Of a stretch of 64,000 nucleotides of DNA, positions 63,503 to 64,000 are shown in pieces (within the stretch, counting starts at the first letter, position 1; each line of letters begins with the position of its first letter). The stretch comes from Streptomyces sp. cf386 (GTDB taxonomy: Bacteria > Actinomycetota > Actinomycetes > Streptomycetales > Streptomycetaceae). The translations under genes were made by a program, and so were the position numbers. Location: assembly GCF_900103585.1 (NCBI RefSeq), contig NZ_FNHV01000001.1, positions 812,397 to 876,396 of the forward strand, read 5' to 3'. Under the pieces are notes generated by a model. That model ran no database searches, was not told the origin of the DNA, and saw only the letters and a list, made by a program, of their open reading frames with translations.

Positions 63503-64000
63503 ATGGCCACGACCGAACACCCTCCGCCCAGTCGCCTGCGCGCCTGGATGCTGGAGGGCCTGTCCGACATGGGCAAGGGCCATGGCCGCCAGGCGGAGCC
63601 GACCGAGTCCAAGCTGGAGCACAAGGGACAGCCCTGGTACCGCGTCATGTGCCTCACCGGCGTCGACTACTTCTCGACCCTCGGCTACCAGCCGGGCATC
63701 GCGGCCCTCGCGGCCGGCCTGCTGTCACCCATCGCCACCATCGTGCTGGTGATCGTCACCCTGGCCGGCGCCCTGCCCGTGTACCGGCGGGTGGCCGAGG
63801 AGAGCCCGCACGGCCAGGGCTCGATCGCGATGCTGGAGCGGCTCCTGACATTCTGGAAGGGCAAGCTCTTCGTCCTGACGCTGCTGGGCTTCGCCGCCAC
63901 GGACTTCCTGATCACCATCACCCTGTCGGCGGCGGACGCCTCGACCCACCTCGTCGAGAACCCGCACCTGGAAAGCGCCCTGCACGACAAGCAGTTGCTG
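63503..64000 (+). CDS. APC family transporter, 3' end cut by the window edge
   Basis: First 166 residues of an APC-superfamily permease. A basic cytoplasmic N-terminus (about 45 residues) is followed by [20 protein letters not shown], the hydrophobic stretch [20 protein letters not shown], then [20 protein letters not shown] and [20 protein letters not shown]. It belongs to the same superfamily as the KimA-like gene but a different branch. AGGAG lies 7 nt before the ATG. The tetrad upstream suggests it is part of the same ion/stress regulon. Confidence 0.9.
   Translation, partial: MATTEHPPPSRLRAWMLEGLSDMGKGHGRQAEPTESKLEHKGQPWYRVMCLTGVDYFSTLGYQPGIAALAAGLLSPIATIVLVIVTLAGALPVYRRVAEESPHGQGSIAMLERLLTFWKGKLFVLTLLGFAATDFLITITLSAADASTHLVENPHLESALHDKQLL

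Overview
The window is chromosomal DNA of a high-GC actinomycete, almost certainly Streptomyces. Third codon positions are nearly all G/C, GTG starts are common, and several families are typical of the genus: a DUF5999 protein, a SAV_915-like protein, a bL37-like 25-residue ribosomal protein, many EamA exporters, a CGAA-N3-TTCG operator at a xylan locus and a Streptomyces-type intergenic palindrome. I saw no rRNA, tRNA, CRISPR array, insertion sequence or prophage. These calls come from reading the sequence; no database search was run.

Left half (1-31.5 kb) is ordinary accessory and housekeeping content. It holds a truncated cytochrome P450, a DUF4291 protein, apolipoprotein N-acyltransferase (lnt), a Gfo/Idh/MocA oxidoreductase, a FAD monooxygenase divergent from its likely TetR repressor, uracil-DNA glycosylase, an orphan peptide-binding lipoprotein, two SDR enzymes in an operon, a HipA-like kinase/DUF3037 pair, a Rieske lipoprotein, several flavin split-barrel proteins (two beside a MocR regulator), three EamA exporters, a PadR regulator, a HAD phosphatase, a PhzF protein, a CPBP protease and a glutamate-cysteine ligase-like enzyme. 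Several divergent promoters carry clear palindromic operators.

Middle (31.7-39 kb) is a xylan-utilisation locus: a secreted GH10 xylanase in one operon with a sugar ABC transporter (binding lipoprotein and two permeases), behind a CGAA-N3-TTCG palindrome. The neighbouring GH43 beta-xylosidase gene is a decayed pseudogene. lysA and a SAV_915-like gene follow.

Right part (39-64 kb) is a potassium and ion-homeostasis island: a universal stress protein, kdpF-A-B-C-E-D preceded by an unlisted 27-residue membrane microprotein, a KimA-like APC transporter, a two-RCK channel-like protein whose C-terminus is frameshifted by an exact 28-bp tandem duplication, a second KdpD with no KdpE, a Na+/H+ antiporter, a membrane sensor-like protein, a second orphan KdpB and the start of another APC transporter.

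The most interesting observation ties this island together. Four-copy arrays of a TTGACGG-like heptamer spaced 11-21-11 bp lie upstream of the stress protein gene, the kdp operon, the antiporter/second kdpD pair, the orphan kdpB and the last APC gene. Partial arrays flank the KimA-like gene and the 3' side of the orphan kdpB. The 11-bp phasing is what an OmpR/PhoB-family regulator such as KdpE would use, so the island looks like one regulon with a previously unnoticed operator architecture.
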